In this document: positions 1 through 9,962 of the stretch, one piece after another
Numbering within the stretch: position 1 is the stretch's first letter
Layout: the number at the start of each line of letters is the position of its first letter
Source: Skeletonema tropicum
Lineage: Eukaryota; Bacillariophyta; Thalassiosirophyceae; Thalassiosirales; Thalassiosiraceae
Assembly (NCBI GenBank): GCA_037178625.1
Contig: CM074144.1
Coordinates: forward strand, 62,001 to 126,000
DNA length: 64,000 bases
Direction of reading: 5' to 3'
The notes under the pieces: model-generated
The model's input: the letters and a program-made list of their open reading frames with translations, nothing else
The model's database searches: none
What the model was told of the DNA's origin: nothing
Position numbers and translations under genes: made by a program

Positions 1-2187
1 GTTAGCGTGGAGGAGTCGATACGGTGGTATGTTGTTCTTTTTATCCCCAAGAAACCACTTGGTGATCAATCCGTTCATGTTCATCTGGGGAAAAGTAAAA
101 TCTGGAGGAAGAGGAGTCAAAATGCCTTCAGAACTCACCCCCATCGACCACTTCCGCTGCTGAAGCATCTCCTCTCTTCGCTTCTTTGCAAGCGCCTCTT
201 TGACCAACGAGGTGACCGCAGCCTTATCCACACCATCCAACGTAGGTTCCTCTGCTGCAATGTCGTATTCTACCACTAAATCATCAACATCATTGTCTTC
301 TTCCTCCTCGTCGTCGTCGAAGGGACGGCGGGTCCTACCACTGGGGCGCTCATAAATGTTTCCAGCTTTCTCTAGTAGCGCATCCAGCTTCTCCATGATG
401 ATGGTTGATTGCGTAAAGTTTGTTCCTCCAACATTTCTTGAATCTAGCTGATTTACTAAGATGTCTTTGAATGATTCCTTGAGATCCTCTTTCATCTTGG
501 CTAGCTCTTCCTTCAAGCTCTGCACCTCTACCAACAAAGCAACATCTTGAGGTATACCAGTAAGCTCTGGCGTGTCATCTGTCTTGTTCCAAGGATACTA
601 TGTTGTCGCACAATCAGCGAATGGAACATCCTCGATCCAGAAAATGCTTGTGCGCAGTGGACAATTTGAATGCATTGAGTCAAGGTTCCCCTTCTTCTTG
701 TGATACACAAGCGATGCAATGCATGCCTTAAACAGTAAAAATACAGCCTCATTTGAGCGTGCCTCCACGGGCATACGAGCCTTAATCCAAGCATTTACAG
801 CAGCATGCCGGGCGGCATATTCTGCTCCGTCAAAGTCACTGAAATCGAAGTATGGCTGTGACTCCGCAAAACCAACACCCAGTCTATCCCTACCACAAAC
901 CACCTTTCCAACGTGTTCATCACCAGCATCGGCAATCTTGATGTAGCGGTTCAACATGCCGGGCAAAGTCCAACTAGCACGAAGACAAATTGAGGAAATA
1001 GGTGGTGCCACAATGCACCCTGTTGCACAATGTGTGGCGCCCCCCTTCCTAATGGAGTGCGTGCCAAAGTCTTCTGGAGGCATACCAAGATCAATAAACT
1101 CGCCGCGGTATTCGTCACTGGAGATGATCTCCTTGAAGATAGAGTGAAAGCGCTCATATTGAGATTTTCCTTCAAAAAGTGGGCTTCGCCCTTGGAGAAT
1201 CATGGGATGGCACACTAATAGGCGGCAAACGGCAAGAAAAGGGCAAATACATGCGTTCTGCGGGTTGGAATAGATGTGGATAGGGTAATCAACGTACTTC
1301 AGACCCTCCTGATCACATTTCGTCTTGCCCAAATCAACATTGATGGAATCCTTCGACTGCGATATGAGATCAATCATTGACTGAATTACACTTTCAGATC
1401 TTGATATCATGTTCCAATCTAAAACGAGAAATGTGTGCGCCTGCACGTACTCCTTGTTCTCACTCTCCATTAGAATCTGTGCCAGTCGGATGTATGCCTT
1501 CAAAGGAAGTGGCTTTTTCCCCTCCGTTGTTCTGAGACCGAGTTTACGTCGTTCGTTTGCGGAATACCGCCTTGCACCCTTCTTGTACTTTGACAATTCG
1601 CCGAATAATCCTGGGCAGGTAGCTTCTCTATCCTTACCACACTCAGTAAAGAGGTGAGAGAGGGCAGAGCAGTATGCCTCATAAGATGACAGCTTCAATC
1701 TCACGATTATCTTTTCGCCCTTATTATCCTTCACCCCTTTTGCTACCTTCCTCAAACTACCCAAATACCTACTGAACATGACAAAAGTAATATTCTCCAG
1801 ATGAATGGGAATGGTAGATTCGTCCCCCTTCACAATCGCTCTCAACAACTTGAAGCACTCGTCACGGATGCAGTCTCTTTTCTTACTTGGTCTCCCGGCT
1901 TTCGTTTTTCGTGCTTAATCTTTGAGATGAGCTGCCTTCAATATCTCCAGCGTCGAAGTCTTAAAGAAATCTGGATAGGTTTCCAAGTTGTCAAATGCCC
2001 AAAGCATCACCTTCACTAAACCTCTTTCGTAACCCTCACGGGTCCCATCGGTGATGCGTGCATTCATCACATTTTTTGTGTCTTCGTCCAATTCTTCCAC
2101 CTCGAGAACGAATAGGGGATCCTCGACGTTGCTGGCGGCAGCGGTGTTACCGGCAGCGGCATTAGTTTTACTAGCAGTAGTAGGCAT
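1..2187 (-). pseudogene. Crypton-like tyrosine recombinase, nonsense-interrupted and cut by the window edge
   Basis: One minus-strand reading frame runs from the ATG at 2187 to the left edge without a frameshift (about 729 codons). It is broken by TAA at 1917-1915 and TAG at 600-598. The product would be a DNA-cutting and rejoining tyrosine recombinase. The N-terminal part (codons 1-90) resembles a SAM-like core-binding domain. The catalytic part holds a first arginine in NMISRSES (near 1410), the HSIRKGG box (near 1060) and a candidate nucleophile tyrosine in MLNRYIKI (near 945). After the TAG the frame continues with a Leu/Glu-rich helix, an acidic tract and a Pro/Trp-rich end (LPPDFTFP, then TKWFLGD) that I associate with diatom recombinase-like proteins. 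Other genes here end in TAA or TAG, so I read both stops as inactivating. An intron is less likely because the frame is kept across both stops. Confidence 0.8.
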
Positions 2188-2737
2188 GATGGCTGGGGAG
2201 TGTAATTTCTAATGCGGCGGCTGACGGCTTATTCTCTCTCTGTTTTTTGTTCTGCTGCGGCGCTGGCGGGGGAGAGGAAGGATGAATAGAAGGGGAGGTG
2301 TTTTGGCATTTAGCATGCACGTTACGTTTGGAACTCGTACACGAGTGCGTAGAAAATCAGGGGACAAAGTTGAACTCAAAACCAAAACTAAGCTGGCATA
2401 GAAACGCGAGCCTAACAAATTGCGCGTGATCATCCAAACTAAAACACATTTATTTTGAGAAAAAAGGCCAGTTTGTCCCCCTATTTGTAAAAACGCCCAG
2501 AAAACTGCCCATGTTGTCCCCTAAATCTGGGCTAAGTATGCATGCGGCCGGCTTCAAATTGAGGAGAGGCCCGTCTTGAGTTCGCACCTCCAAAGCCTAT
2601 TGGTATCCTCTGTATTCCTGCCTCTTTTGAACACGTATATAAGTGTGATCAATGAGAACACGTCAAGAGAGGAGTTCGCACACCTCTTGCCTACCAGTAA
2701 GTATGTAACTACTACCCTCACTACCCATCAAGAACCC
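2188..2737. other. Intergenic, recombinase upstream region
   Basis: No supported gene. The stretch holds short repeated pieces containing TTGTCCCC in both orientations (near 2360, 2472 and 2513). These could be element-end sequences of the recombinase element, but no boundary can be fixed. From about 2564 to 2605 there is a segment that recurs at about 5029-5072. Confidence 0.4.
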
Positions 2738-3605
2738 ATGCCTTTCAGTCATGATCATAATCCAACAACAGCACATAGAGGAACAACAACTTCACTACAA
2801 GTAACATGGCGTCTGAATTGATCGTAGACTTCCCTCGCAAACGCAATCATGCCGTTGTGCGCTTTACCGAAACTTCACAGCTTTACATAGTTGATCGGCA
2901 CGAAGACAAAAACAACGAGCTGTGGTACACCAAGGCAGAATACAACTCAATGAAACGTAACATCAAGCGAGATGTCCTCCAAGCTCGTGCAAGTGATGCG
3001 GCGTCCAAAGAAGATAGCGGCTTCTGGATTGGTATTTCTCATCTACTCACACCTGCCTGTGCGCTCGAGGTGCAGACTTGCAGACGACGATGCGTACGTG
3101 CAGTCCTCGCAGAGCAGGCGAAGCATGACCTTTCTGAAAGTTTGAGATGGGAGGATATTACACTTGCGTCGTTAGCCGTAACAAGAAAGTCTGCATTGAG
3201 AGCGAGGATGCTCGGTAGGCTCCACCAGAATTGTATTGAAGAATATGAATATTGCAGTCAATCTTCTGTTTAGGTAGGGTCATGTACATAAAAATGTAAA
3301 GTGTACAAATAATTCAATTACAATGTAACTGAGTTTTGAACAAGTTCGAATCGCTACTATTAAATCTACTATCTTATTTGTTAAGGTGCACATCAGATTG
3401 AGCTCATGATCATCTACTTATCTAACTTCGAGCAATTCCATACTGTACTGTAAAAGTTAAAATAATGTTGTACACAAGAAGTACATACTTCTCTAGAGGT
3501 AAGTAATTTGTGAATGTGGGTAATGGGAAACGTGACTGTGCTCATTCGACTTGGCGGGATATTATGCGGTACCTGGAAAAGTCTGAGGCCTTCTTCAACA
3601 ACGCA
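2738..3605. repeat. Segmental duplication, copy 1 (partner 7123-7985)
   Basis: This block contains VRF-WY gene copy A with about 70 bp upstream and 330 bp downstream. It recurs nearly unchanged at 7123-7985 with copy B. The coding parts give identical proteins, and the 3' flanks differ by a few small indels, which suggests a recent duplication. A further downstream segment is also shared (4096-4405 with 9520-9833). Confidence 0.85.
2806..3273 (+). CDS. VRF-WY family protein, copy A
   Basis: Intronless 155-residue protein of unknown function. It starts MASELIVDFP, followed by a basic patch and the motif VRFTETSQLY (about residues 19-28), then NELWYTKAEY (about 38-47) and a helix-like segment with DVLQARASD. 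The second half carries SGFWIGISHLL, then the Cys/Arg-rich CRRRCVRAVLAEQA and a C-terminal LASLAVTRKSALRAR. No signal peptide or membrane segment is visible. The VRF and WY motifs recall small proteins I have seen in diatoms, but I know no assigned role. It is identical in protein sequence to copy B at 7187. Conservation of the frame in six copies argues that it is a real gene. Confidence 0.8.
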   Translation: MASELIVDFPRKRNHAVVRFTETSQLYIVDRHEDKNNELWYTKAEYNSMKRNIKRDVLQARASDAASKEDSGFWIGISHLLTPACALEVQTCRRRCVRAVLAEQAKHDLSESLRWEDITLASLAVTRKSALRARMLGRLHQNCIEEYEYCSQSSV

Positions 3606-3654
3606 ACATATTTTCATTTATTACTTAACACTACACACTACACTTACCAAAAAT

Positions 3655-4405
3655 TACGGTGGCCATGCCGGCGAGGATTGGTAATTGGTACGTTGGGCGA
3701 TCTGTACTGTTAGCCTATCCAGCAGATTAGTTCTCTTCGAATATTGGTGCTATGATAAAGGTGAGCACAGTTCTGAAATCCTCTCGGTGAGCTGAGTACA
3801 AATCCGGGGTGTATCTGAGGTAGTTTCGAATCATGGTGCGATGAATTTGTGATAAGGAGCCAAAGACCCAAGGAAACTGGATAAGGGGACCTTTTGGGGG
3901 GATAACCCTTTTAAGGCAAGCTAGAAGTGGGGCTAACAAATTTTTTTATATAAAAAATTAGATACAACACGGATTTGAACTCAGCTCACCGAGAGCAGCA
4001 TTTTAAGTACCTTTAAAGGGTAGGTCACCCCTATGGCGGAAGAGAACTAATAATTGGCGATTTATTGGATAGGGTAACACTACAGATCGCCGCTGGAGAT
4101 AATTGTGATTGTGAGCCCATCATTCCCATCCGGTATAAGAACTGACAGGGCACGAAGACGAAGAAGGCTCTACTTCTACTTCATTGTGTTCCTCAAGTGC
4201 ACATGTATGTCAGAGTTTTGCAACGTCCCTCCCTTGTTTCTCGATGAAGACAATTAGCAGCGACTCGGAATTGGAAGCTGCAGAGAGTGGAATCTTTGAG
4301 TTTGAGTTATGATTATTTGAAGCTAGAGTAGTAGAGCAATAGGTAATAGTCCGAGACCTGTAGCCTTAGATTTTTAGAATAAAAAGCAGGCCAACTAGTG
4401 CTCAA
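3655..4405 (+). pseudogene. Duplicated 3' end of the gene at 9097, interrupted by a MITE-like insert
   Basis: Positions 3660-3695 match the last exon of the gene at 9097-9556 from its GGCCATGCCGG stretch. The match resumes at about 4092 and continues to about 4405, which corresponds to 9520-9833 including the 3' flank. The first exon and the start of the second are absent. The intervening 396 bp are a foldback element. The fragment cannot encode the original protein. Confidence 0.75.
3696..4091. mobile_element. MITE-like element with terminal and nested inverted repeats
   Basis: The ends are GGCGATCTGTA (3696) and its complement TACAGATCGCC (ending 4091). Pairing continues imperfectly through TGTTAGCCTATCCA and again through AGTTCTCT. 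An inner inverted pair lies at 3781-3805 and 3970-3994. The insert interrupts a sequence that is continuous at 9490-9530, which gives direct evidence that it is an insertion. It is too short to encode a transposase. A clear target-site duplication cannot be assigned. Confidence 0.75.
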
Positions 4406-5388
4406 ATAAGAGTTTTATACTTACCCTCATCACTGTCGTTGTGTAAGTATTTGTTTCTCTCTTCTTAACTAAGTATGACAATGACGAAGATACAGCTTCC
4501 TTCAAATGTTCAGGCGTAAATATGTAGTAACATACGTCAGGTTGTAAGTGTGTACTTAGGAGCTGTATTGCTGACAATTCGAAAGCCGATTCTCCTGACT
4601 TCACCGTTGACGTAGGATCTCACCTCGTACGCCATAGTCAAGACGGTGTATACCGAGGGATAAAGAGCAAGGACACACTGACGAAGAAACAGATGACTGC
4701 AATGAGACATTGTCGGAAATGAAAGCCGAGGGTCAGACGATTGACAAAACATCAACCATTGACACCTTTTCCACGCACAACGAGAGTGTCATCGTTCGAC
4801 CGGATAGAACATCTTTCGACTGGAGTATTCAGTGCGCACAACTCTACCTAACCCTAAATTGTGTTCATCTCAACGCTTGTCAGTGCTTAGGATGCTTCGC
4901 TTAATATGTAATGAGAATGTTGTTTCATATCAAGAAGCGTTGGACTTGTGATTTGTACGCAGGCTCTACACCTATATATGTATGCTTTGATGCATTCGGC
5001 TTCAAAACTCAAAACAGCCTCCTCTTGAGGAGAGGCCCGTCTTGAGTTCGCACCTCCAAAGCCTATTGGTATTCTTGCCTCAACTTATTCAACACCACAT
5101 GTACTTACTCCTACTTAGTACTTATAGTAATCTATCTATCTATCTAACTTAGTAGATAGATAGATAGATAGATAGAATACCTTAGTACATAGTAATCTAT
5201 CTAACTTATATGTAGGAGTACATAGGTATGTATATATGTCGAAACTTGTATCCAAAATACATACTCCTCTATGTACTTATACTTGTAGGCCTACCCCACA
5301 TCCTTTCAGAGTTCAGAGTACCTACAATTCATCTATCTAATCTACTAGCCTCGCTGACGCTCGTCTAGCCGCTGCGCGGGTTTTCTAG
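4406..5388. other. Gene-poor stretch upstream of histone H3
   Basis: No supported coding region. It contains a repeated segment at about 5029-5072 (also at 2564-2605) and a foldback microsatellite at 5131-5176. No ATG followed by a splice donor was found that would supply the first codon of the histone gene. Confidence 0.5.
5131..5176. repeat. CTAT/GATA foldback microsatellite
   Basis: A run of CTAT units (5131-5145) is followed after a short spacer by GATA units (5152-5175). The two arms are complementary and would form a hairpin. Confidence 0.9.
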
Positions 5389-5796
5389 GCCCGAACAAAA
5401 CAAACTGCACGAAAATCAACTGGAGGTAAGGCTCCACGGAAACAACTCACCACAAAGGCCGCACGTAAATCTGCTCCTACAGCCGCAGGGGTCAGAAAAC
5501 CTCACCGTTACCGTCCGGGAACAGTTGCTCTCCGTGAGATCCGTCGTTACCAAAAGTCCACTGATCTTCTTCTCCGAAAAGCACCCTTCCAGAGATTGGT
5601 CAGGGAGATTGCACAGGACATGAAATCAGACCTCAGGTTCCAGTCCACAGCCATTTTGGCATTGCAGGAGGCGAGTGAGGCTTATCTCATTGGCCTCTTT
5701 GAGGACACAAACTTGTGTGCAATACATGCAAAGCGTGTGACCATCATGCCAAAGGATATGCAGCTGGCTCGTCGTATAAGGGGAGAGCGTGCCTAA
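5389..5796 (+). CDS. H3: Histone H3 (variant), start codon not visible
   Basis: The frame encodes a full mature histone H3 of 135 residues, from [13 protein letters not shown] to RRIRGERA, ending in TAA. Histone H3 packages DNA in nucleosomes, and its N-terminal tail carries the modifiable lysines. Lys4, Lys9, Lys14, Lys27 and the globular-core motifs [10 protein letters not shown] and [14 protein letters not shown] are all present. Compared with the canonical tail there are changes at QLTTKAARK and in the [13 protein letters not shown] segment, so it may be a replacement-type or divergent variant. The codon before GCC is TAG, within TTTTCTAG, which looks like a splice acceptor. The initiator Met would then lie on an upstream exon, but none was found within about 400 bp. 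A retroposed or promoterless pseudogene is the alternative. Confidence 0.85.
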   Translation, partial: ARTKQTARKSTGGKAPRKQLTTKAARKSAPTAAGVRKPHRYRPGTVALREIRRYQKSTDLLLRKAPFQRLVREIAQDMKSDLRFQSTAILALQEASEAYLIGLFEDTNLCAIHAKRVTIMPKDMQLARRIRGERA

Positions 5797-5945
5797 TATT
5801 AAAAAACTAAAATAAATAAAGACTGCCAATCAATGATTGGTGAGCGCCCTTTTTTGGGATTTATAATTCTTCACTTTCTCTTTCTGTGAATCCACATATG
5901 AATCCGAATTACTTAAAACACATTCTTCCTTTCTGCCTCATCTTC

Positions 5946-6288
5946 TTACCTAGTAACGCAAATGTTACGGCGCTTGCTCGGTGGGGCATCTTCATTATCG
6001 GTGTCTGCATCCAGTGCTTCACGCTTCACGTTTGAGTCCGATTTGACTTCATCGTTCTCGTAGTAGACTTGCTCGCTGACCTCGACCCTGACAATATAAA
6101 TGTTTTCAAACTGACCACACTTCTTTCCTCTCTTCCATTCACCGAATCCGAGTAGGTCCATTTGCCTCTTCCGTGTGGCTTCCCATTTTCGTTCAACTCT
6201 CCTTCATATACAATCTTTCCGTTCTCCCAAATACCCTTGCATACTCGCCCGTCCTTATGTGTCATCTTTCCTATTCCATGCATCTCGT
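5946..6288 (-). pseudogene. MORN-repeat protein fragment, frameshifted
   Basis: MORN repeats are short beta-hairpins, often linked to membranes or protein scaffolds. Reading on the minus strand from about 6288, repeats appear as HGIGKMTHKDG, then GIWENGKIVYEGELNENG and HGRGKWTYSD. After about 6150 the continuation GEWKRGKKCGQF lies in a different frame, displaced by one missing or two extra bases, perhaps with a small deletion in the repeat. The tail in that frame is acidic and ends in PPSKRRN with a stop at 5946-5948. The 5' side runs straight into a G-rich minisatellite, so the N-terminus is lost or replaced. Confidence 0.65.
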
Positions 6289-6776
6289 CAAATCTAAGCC
6301 AATCAAAGAAAGAGTCAATCGAAAATTCTAAAAACGGGGGGGCAAGGGGGGGTGTCCCCCCCTGAACAATCAAATCTAAGCCAATCAAAGAAAGAGTCAA
6401 TCGAAAATTCTAAAACCGGGGGGGCAAGGGGGGGTGTCCCCCCTGAACAATCAAATCTAAGCCAATCAAAGAAAGAGTCAATCGAAAATTCTAAAAACGG
6501 GGGGGCAAGGGGTCAAATCAAGCCAATCAAAGAAAGAGTCAATCGAAAATTCTAAAAACGGGGGGCAAGGGGGGGTGTCCCCCCCTGAACAATCGAATCT
6601 AAGCCAATCAAAGAAAGAGTCAATCGAAAATTCTAAAAACGGGGGGGGCAAGGGGGGGTGTCCCCCCCTGAACAATCAAATCTAAGCCAATCAAAGAAAG
6701 AGTCAATCGAAAATTCTAAAAACGGGGGGGGGCAAGGGGTCAAATCAAGCCAATCAAAGAAAGAGTCGATCGAAAA
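6289..6776. repeat. G-rich minisatellite, about 80-bp units with shorter variants
   Basis: About seven units share AATCTAAGCCAATCAAAG followed by AGAGTCAATCGAAAATTC. Most then carry a long G run, CAAGGGGGG, TGT and a C run of about seven. The G and C runs around TGT can form a tight hairpin and the G runs could stack. Two units (near 6512 and 6741) lack the C-run tail. On the minus strand the repeat is open and reads into the MORN fragment. Confidence 0.9.
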
Positions 6777-6819
6777 TGCCCGTGAAGGCCAAAGGACACG
6801 CCAAAGGGCCCGGACAGAA

Positions 6820-6976
6820 CGACCGACCGACCGACCGACCGACCGACCGACCGACCGAACGACTTAGCTCCTCTCATTATTTAGATCTAATCTATCTACT
6901 CCTATCTATCTATCTACCTATCTATCTATCTATCTATCTTCTAGGAGTATCTATCTATCTATCTATCTATCTACCT
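6820..6976. repeat. GACC microsatellite followed by CTAT microsatellite
   Basis: Nine or ten GACC units occupy 6820-6860. CTAT units occupy about 6890-6975 with small interruptions. Confidence 0.9.
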
Positions 6977-7122
6977 ACTTACCAGCGCAGCTGTGCATTT
7001 GTGTAAGTAGGCTTCTCATCTCATTGCCGATCGCTTCATAGGATACCGCATCGGCAAAGAAGAGCGAAGCGCAAGCACATACTTAAGTAAGTACATACTT
7101 CTACTTTAGAGTATCCAACATC

Positions 7123-7985
7123 GCATGCCTTTCAGTCATAATCCAACAACAGTACATAGAGGAACAACAACTTCACTACAAGTAACATGGCGTCTGAATT
7201 GATCGTAGACTTCCCTCGCAAACGCAACCATGCCGTTGTGCGCTTTACCGAAACTTCACAGCTTTACATAGTTGATCGGCACGAAGACAAAAACAACGAG
7301 CTGTGGTACACCAAGGCAGAATACAACTCAATGAAACGTAACATCAAGCGAGATGTCCTCCAAGCTCGTGCAAGTGATGCGGCGTCCAAAGAAGATAGCG
7401 GCTTCTGGATTGGTATTTCTCATCTACTCACACCTGCCTGTGCGCTCGAGGTGCAGACTTGCAGACGACGATGCGTACGTGCAGTCCTCGCAGAGCAGGC
7501 GAAGCATGACCTTTCTGAAAGTTTGAGATGGGAGGATATTACACTTGCGTCGTTAGCCGTAACAAGAAAGTCTGCATTGAGAGCGAGGATGCTCGGTAGG
7601 CTCCACCAGAATTGTATTGAAGAATATGAATATTGCAGTCAATCTTCTGTTTAGGTAGGGTCATGTACATAAAAATATAAAGTGTACAAATTCAATTACA
7701 ATGTAACTGAGTTTTGAACAAGTTCGAATCGCTAATATTAAATCTACTATCTTATTTGTTAAGGTGCACATCAGATTGAGCTCATGGCCAACATCAATCA
7801 TCTACTTATCTAACTTCGAGCAATTCCATACTGTAAAAGTAGGTAAAGTAATAATAAAATGTTGTACACAAGAAGTACATACTTATGTAATTGGTGAATG
7901 TGGGTAATGGGAAACGTGACTGTGCTCATTCGACTTGGAGGGATGCGGTACCTGGAAAAGTCTGAGGCCTTCTTCACACAACGCA
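7123..7985. repeat. Segmental duplication, copy 2 (partner 2738-3605)
   Basis: Near-identical partner of 2738-3605. The 5' boundary lies within the shared CATGCCTTTCAGTCAT stretch. The 3' part differs by small indels, for example around 7690 and 7790. Confidence 0.85.
7187..7654 (+). CDS. VRF-WY family protein, copy B
   Basis: The 155-residue product is identical to copy A, including the VRFTETSQLY and NELWYTKAEY motifs. In the part compared, the coding DNA differs only by a synonymous CAT/CAC near codon 14. The upstream 60 bp are also shared with copy A, so both copies may keep the same promoter. The function is unknown. Confidence 0.8.
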   Translation: MASELIVDFPRKRNHAVVRFTETSQLYIVDRHEDKNNELWYTKAEYNSMKRNIKRDVLQARASDAASKEDSGFWIGISHLLTPACALEVQTCRRRCVRAVLAEQAKHDLSESLRWEDITLASLAVTRKSALRARMLGRLHQNCIEEYEYCSQSSV

Positions 7986-8114
7986 ACACCTTAAGTATTA
8001 CTTCAACTCATCGAAAAACCAACTATCTACAGTTCCCATAGGTACCTACGTCCAAGTCATTGACATCGACTTTAGCTTTACTTACATTCCTCTTGCGATC
8101 CTTTCAACTATCAT

Positions 8115-8354
8115 ATGTGGATCCATACAAATGATGCATCCTTCGACATCGAGAGCAGCTTAGGGCGATTGATGCATCCTTCACATGAGATACTTCCGGG
8201 GATACATTGTTGGGTTCGCACACCCGAAAGCGAAAGGAAGAGGCCATGGAATTGGGTTGAGATGAGGAAGCCCAATCTTCCACAACAAGTGTGCGGTTAT
8301 GTGGGGCTTTCACTGGAGGGCAAGGACTGCTACGTCGAAGCTAATTTGATGTAA
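8115..8354 (+). CDS. Hypothetical 79-residue ORF
   Basis: An open frame with an ATG and a balanced composition, with motifs such as PGIHCWVRTPESERKR and CGYVGLSLEGKD. No family is recognised. It is convergent with, and slightly overlaps, the divergent VRF-WY relative on the other strand. No splice signals or repeated copies support it, so it may be chance. Confidence 0.25.
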   Translation: MWIHTNDASFDIESSLGRLMHPSHEILPGIHCWVRTPESERKRPWNWVEMRKPNLPQQVCGYVGLSLEGKDCYVEANLM

Positions 8355-8725
8355 TACATAGTCTTTATCGCGGAATCTTGTAGATAGTAGAGAAAGATGA
8401 TAAATAGCATATGTACTTACATCAGCACTCATATCGAGTATGAGACTGGGTGAGGCGATTCTCGATGCTAACGCAGCACACGCTGCTCTCGAAGGCTGAG
8501 GCATCATCACCACCTGCATATTTGAGACGATTTTCGGCCTAAGCCTAAGCATAAGCCTGCGAATGAACTTCGAGGATATCTTGCTGAATATTGAGTAATA
8601 ATCTGACTTGGAGTACCAAAGATCTTGACGAGCAACGAGCAAATTGTAACCTTTGTGCCTTTCAGTACATCAGCGAATCGAACTGCACGCGAACGAGCCT
8701 TCGTGGTATTAGTAGAGCTCATCAT
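8310..8725 (-). pseudogene. Divergent VRF-WY family relative, frame-broken
   Basis: From the ATG at 8725 the minus strand reads MMSSTNTTKARSRAVRFADV, which places an AVRFAD motif as in the family. About ten codons later the match moves to another frame, which reads VARQDLWYSKSDYYS and then SKFIRRL. This order and spacing mirror the VRF and WY motifs of the family, but the rest is unlike the six full copies. The frame change is equivalent to one lost base, or to a small intron that I cannot place. A GTAAGT donor near 8420 suggests a further exon. This is an older paralogue or its remnant. The homology is inferred from motifs only. Confidence 0.5.
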
Positions 8726-9096
8726 GATACTTCTGTTGCAATTGTTTGCCGCAATATGTAAGTATGACAAGTACCTACATGATAAGTAGATATGACCTCA
8801 TCTCTTTGCTATCATCTCTTATCATCTCTTTGCCATACGTACTTATGAAGTGATTTGACACCTCACGTGCTTCTTGAAAACGACCTCATCTACCGCGACT
8901 AAAACTTCAATACGGGATCAAAGAGATTCAACATAAACACGTTGAGCAATAAGTAAAAAGAAAGAAGCGAAGCCACAATCTTACCCGCCGCGGAATTTCA
9001 GTCCATACATTGACCCTCTCTAGCAACTTACTTACCTGCTTTTCTACATAGTTTGGTGAATTGCACAGCTACAACAGGGAAAACAATCATCTCAAC

Positions 9097-9556
9097 ATGA
9101 CCAGCTCTAATAATGATTGGGAATTCGTGGCGGTGGCATCACAACATTGCTGCAGCCGCAGCATTCCTATCTCTGGCATCAGGCGATCCCAATCCGAGCT
9201 TGATGATCTCGCTCGTGCCAAGCTTCTTGCTGACTACCGAGATGGTCAAATGTACGAAAGAATAAGTAAGTTTATCAATCGTACTTGTCAGTTCTGCTAT
9301 ATTGTATGCATCAATATAATTAATCCGTTGCCGTCTCTTCCTTTGTCTCCGATACACATCAGTGTCAGGTATCTTGCGGCGCTCGGATCGGAAAGGCACC
9401 TACCACCCCAAAACTCTCACATCACTGAGAAATATCATACACACCAAGATGATCGACTATTGTATCTCCGAAGATAGAAGATGTGGCCATGCCGGGGAGG
9501 ATTGGTACGTTGGAGATAAATGTGATTGTGAGCCCGATCATTCCCATCCGGTATAA
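9097..9556 (+). CDS. Small two-exon protein with Cys/His-rich C-terminus
   Basis: Exon 1 is 9097-9265, the intron 9266-9362 (GTAAGT to CAG, 97 nt) and exon 2 9363-9556, giving 120 residues. Translation begins MTSSNNDWEFVAVASQHCC. A segment resembling short charged helices (ELDDLARAKLLADYRDGQ) precedes the junction. The end is CGHAGEDWYVGDKCDCEPD followed by HSHPV, which could bind a metal, but no known domain is recognised. The start at 9097 is the first ATG. The 3' end and flank recur at 3660-3695 and 4092-4405, which shows that the gene took part in a local duplication. The function is unknown. Confidence 0.6.
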
Positions 9557-9962
9557 GAACTGACAGGGCACGAAGACGAAGAAGGCTCTACTTCTACTTC
9601 ATTGTGTTCTTCAAGTGCACATGAATGTCAGAGTGTAGATGGTTTTGCAACGTCCCTCCCTTGTTCCTCGATGAAGACAATTAGCAGCGACTCGGAATTG
9701 GAAGCTGCAGAGAGTGGAATCTTTGAGTTTGAGTTATGATTATTTGAAGCTAGAGTAGTAGAACAATAGGTAATAGTCCGAGACCTGTAGCCTTAGATTT
9801 TTAGAATAAAAAGCAGGCCAACTAGTGCTCAAGTATAGAATGTGTTTAATTAATAGTGACAATGACAAAGATACAGCTTCCTTTACATTGCTTTCGTACA
9901 CAATTAATTTCCTTAAGTGGTATGATACATCAAGACCCTCTCTAGAGATAAGATCAACATTC

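Noticed and set aside
598..1917. Ciliate-like reassignment of TAA/TAG as sense codons
   Set aside because: The GT48, GT4, ATPase and histone genes here end at TAA or TAG at the expected place, so these are normal stops. The recombinase is better read as inactivated.
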